The notes below the pieces were generated by a model. The model was not told the origin of the DNA. It did not search any database and saw only the letters and a program-made list of their open reading frames with translations. From NCBI GenBank assembly GCA_027314515.1, contig DAHVAR010000231.1:29070-93069 (forward strand): a stretch of 64,000 nucleotides of DNA, in the 5' to 3' direction. How positions within the stretch are numbered: the stretch's first letter is position 1; each line of letters opens with the position of its first letter. The stretch is from Actinomycetota bacterium. Lineage in GTDB: Bacteria > Actinomycetota > Actinomycetes > Streptosporangiales > Streptosporangiaceae. The position numbers and the translations under genes are program-made. Shown piece after piece: positions 62,391 to 64,000 of the stretch.

Positions 62391-63977
62391 ATGGACCTGT
62401 CCCGCAACCTCATCGGCCGCATCAACGTCGGCGATTCGCTCACCCGGTCGGCCGCGGCGCGCCCCGGTCAGCTCGCGCTTGTGGACGGCGCCCGGCGCTG
62501 GACCTACGCCGAGCTCAACGGCTGGGTGAACCGGCTCGCCCACGGGCTGGCCGGGCTCGGCTACGGTCGCGGCGATGCGCTCGGGCTGGCCTCCGGCAAC
62601 AGCGCCGAGTTCCTCGCCGTCTACTACGCCTGCGCCAAGCTCGGAGTGGCGTGCGTGCCGGTCAACCTCGGCTGGCGGTCCGACGAGGTCGCGTACGTAC
62701 TTGGCCATGCCCGTGCCCGCGGCCTCGCAGTGGAGACCCAGCTCGCGGCTGCGATGCAGGACGCGATCGCCAAGTGTGCCGATGTCGCGGACGTGATCGT
62801 GCTGCCGGGGCTCGGCGCACAGTACGCCGCCGAGCCGGCCGACCGGGACTGGACCACCATCGAGGCACTGGCAACTTCCGGCGCGGCCGAGGCCGAGTGC
62901 TTTGTGGCGGACGACGATCCGCTGTCCTACCTGTATACGTCGGGTACCACCTCGTTCCCGAAAGGCGTCACGGGAACCCACAAGGCGATCTACCTGGAGT
63001 CGATGTCGGCTGCGCTGGACTCGGGCTGGCGGTCAGACGACCGGTTCGCCGCCATGATGCCAATGTTCCACACCGCGCAGCTGAACGCGTTCTGCACGCC
63101 CGCGATCATGGTCGGCGCCACCATCCACGTGCTGCGCGGCTTCGACCCGGCGGTGTTCCTCGAGGTCATTGAGCGCGAGCAGATCACCCAGGTGTTCGGG
63201 TTGCCGATGATGTACCGGGCGGCGCTGGATGACCCGGACTTCGCCCGCCGGGATGTCTCCAGCCTGCGCCGCGCGGTCTACGCGATGGCGCCGATGCCGG
63301 ACGAGTTGATCCGCCGCTGCCTGACCGAGTTCGGCTGCGACTTCGCGCTGCTGTTCGGCCAGACTGAGATGAGCCCGATCACCACCCTGTTCCGGCCCGA
63401 GCACCAGCTCAGCCACATCGGCGCGGTCGGCACCCCGCTGACCGGCGTGCAAGTCGCGATCATGGGTCCGGACGGCACGCTGCTGCCGCCGGGCGAGCAC
63501 GGCGAGATCGTCTACCGGGGACCCTCGACCATGGCCGGCTACCTGCGCGACCCTGATGCGACCGAGGCGGCATTCGCCCGCGGCTGGTTCCATTCCGGGG
63601 ACGTCGGCTGGTTCGGCGACGACGGCGTGCTGTGGTTCGCCGACCGGTACAAGGACGTGATCAAGACCGGCGGCGAGAACGTCGCCTCCATCGAGGTGGA
63701 GAAGGCTGTCTACGCCGCCGACCCGCGCATCGCCGAGGCCGTCGTCGTCGGACTGCCGCACGATCGCTGGACCGAGGCCATCACCGCGATCGTGGTACCC
63801 AAGCCCGGCTTGAGCATCGACCAGGCCGCGCTGATCGCCGCCGTGAAACTGCGGCTGGACGCCTACAAGGTGCCCAAGTCGGTCATCGTTGTGGATGAGC
63901 TGCCCAAGACGTCCACCGGCAAGATCCAGAAGAACGTCCTGCGCGACCGGCACGCCCGGCACTACGAGTGTCCTTGA
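62391..63977 (+). CDS. AMP-forming acyl-CoA synthetase
   Basis: A 528-residue second adenylate-forming ligase in the cluster. The ATP motif YTSGTTSFPKGV is near residue 184, GQTE near 325, and the C-terminal VVDELPKTSTGKIQKNVLR holds the catalytic Lys. It would activate an acid to its CoA ester, possibly a different intermediate from that used by the divergent synthetase at 51712. The two differ clearly in sequence (for example TSGTTSFPKG against TSGTTALPKG), so they are not a recent duplicate. AAGGAG precedes ATG 62391. Confidence 0.92.
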   Translation: MDLSRNLIGRINVGDSLTRSAAARPGQLALVDGARRWTYAELNGWVNRLAHGLAGLGYGRGDALGLASGNSAEFLAVYYACAKLGVACVPVNLGWRSDEVAYVLGHARARGLAVETQLAAAMQDAIAKCADVADVIVLPGLGAQYAAEPADRDWTTIEALATSGAAEAECFVADDDPLSYLYTSGTTSFPKGVTGTHKAIYLESMSAALDSGWRSDDRFAAMMPMFHTAQLNAFCTPAIMVGATIHVLRGFDPAVFLEVIEREQITQVFGLPMMYRAALDDPDFARRDVSSLRRAVYAMAPMPDELIRRCLTEFGCDFALLFGQTEMSPITTLFRPEHQLSHIGAVGTPLTGVQVAIMGPDGTLLPPGEHGEIVYRGPSTMAGYLRDPDATEAAFARGWFHSGDVGWFGDDGVLWFADRYKDVIKTGGENVASIEVEKAVYAADPRIAEAVVVGLPHDRWTEAITAIVVPKPGLSIDQAALIAAVKLRLDAYKVPKSVIVVDELPKTSTGKIQKNVLRDRHARHYECP

Positions 63978-64000
63978 TCGCGGCGACTATGCCTCTTACC

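Overview
The window is about 70% GC, with dense ATGA/GTGA-overlapping genes, GTG/TTG starts, an actinobacterial FurA-KatG pair, an actinomycete-style gas vesicle operon and ANTAR/SpoIIE/STAS signalling proteins. This points to a high-GC filamentous actinomycete chromosome, Streptosporangiales- or Streptomycetales-like. I cannot name the species from sequence alone. No rRNA, tRNA or CRISPR array was recognised.

Layout. 1-4.4 kb: tail of a membrane glycosyltransferase-like protein, a GT87 mannosyltransferase, a PPK2 kinase, and an SDR divergent from a TetR regulator with two strong palindromic operators between them. 4.4-9.4 kb: a 23-bp-stem inverted repeat, furA-katG, a secreted GH76 mannanase-like enzyme and an SDR whose catalytic Tyr is His. 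9.6-18.4 kb: hemerythrin (plus a 21-codon hemerythrin remnant) and a regulatory block with an ANTAR/GAF/PAS/SpoIIE phosphatase, a soluble multi-HAMP hybrid histidine kinase with five exact 276-bp repeats, a STAS antagonist and an anti-sigma ATPase. 18.5-24.2 kb: ten-gene gas vesicle operon. 24.2-35.1 kb: a giant CtpI-like P-type ATPase, small paired membrane proteins, LysR, a membrane SpoIIE phosphatase, DUF3500, YceI and a lipoprotein. 35.1-43.1 kb: ADH remnant, a two-gene ABC exporter behind a palindrome-rich promoter, a tandem universal stress protein, a P3A proton-ATPase-like pump and an APC permease. 43.1-45.0 kb: a gene graveyard in which a divergent arylsulfatase / formylglycine-generating-enzyme pair has lost both 5' ends, with IS3 OrfA and serine recombinase fragments between. 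45.0-51.3 kb: methyltransferase, GNAT, an internally deleted SDR, ferredoxin, a DsbA-like protein, a SufR-like regulator, DUF488, two divergent hemerythrins and a CopD-like membrane protein. 51.7-64 kb: an Atu-like acyl-CoA catabolic cluster with two acyl-CoA synthetases, a biotin carboxylase pair, an enoyl-CoA hydratase-family protein, a TIGR03084 protein, AtuA, TetR and an acyl-CoA dehydrogenase. A perfect 20-bp operator sits at its divergent promoter.

The genes suggest three themes: oxidative/oxygen stress handling (KatG, hemerythrins, Fe-S proteins), a partner-switching signalling module placed directly before a gas vesicle operon, and activation, carboxylation and degradation of a branched or terpenoid acid. 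The most novel candidates are the signalling/gas-vesicle neighbourhood, the two low-complexity charged accessory proteins that open the gvp operon, and the Atu-like cluster with its altered active sites.
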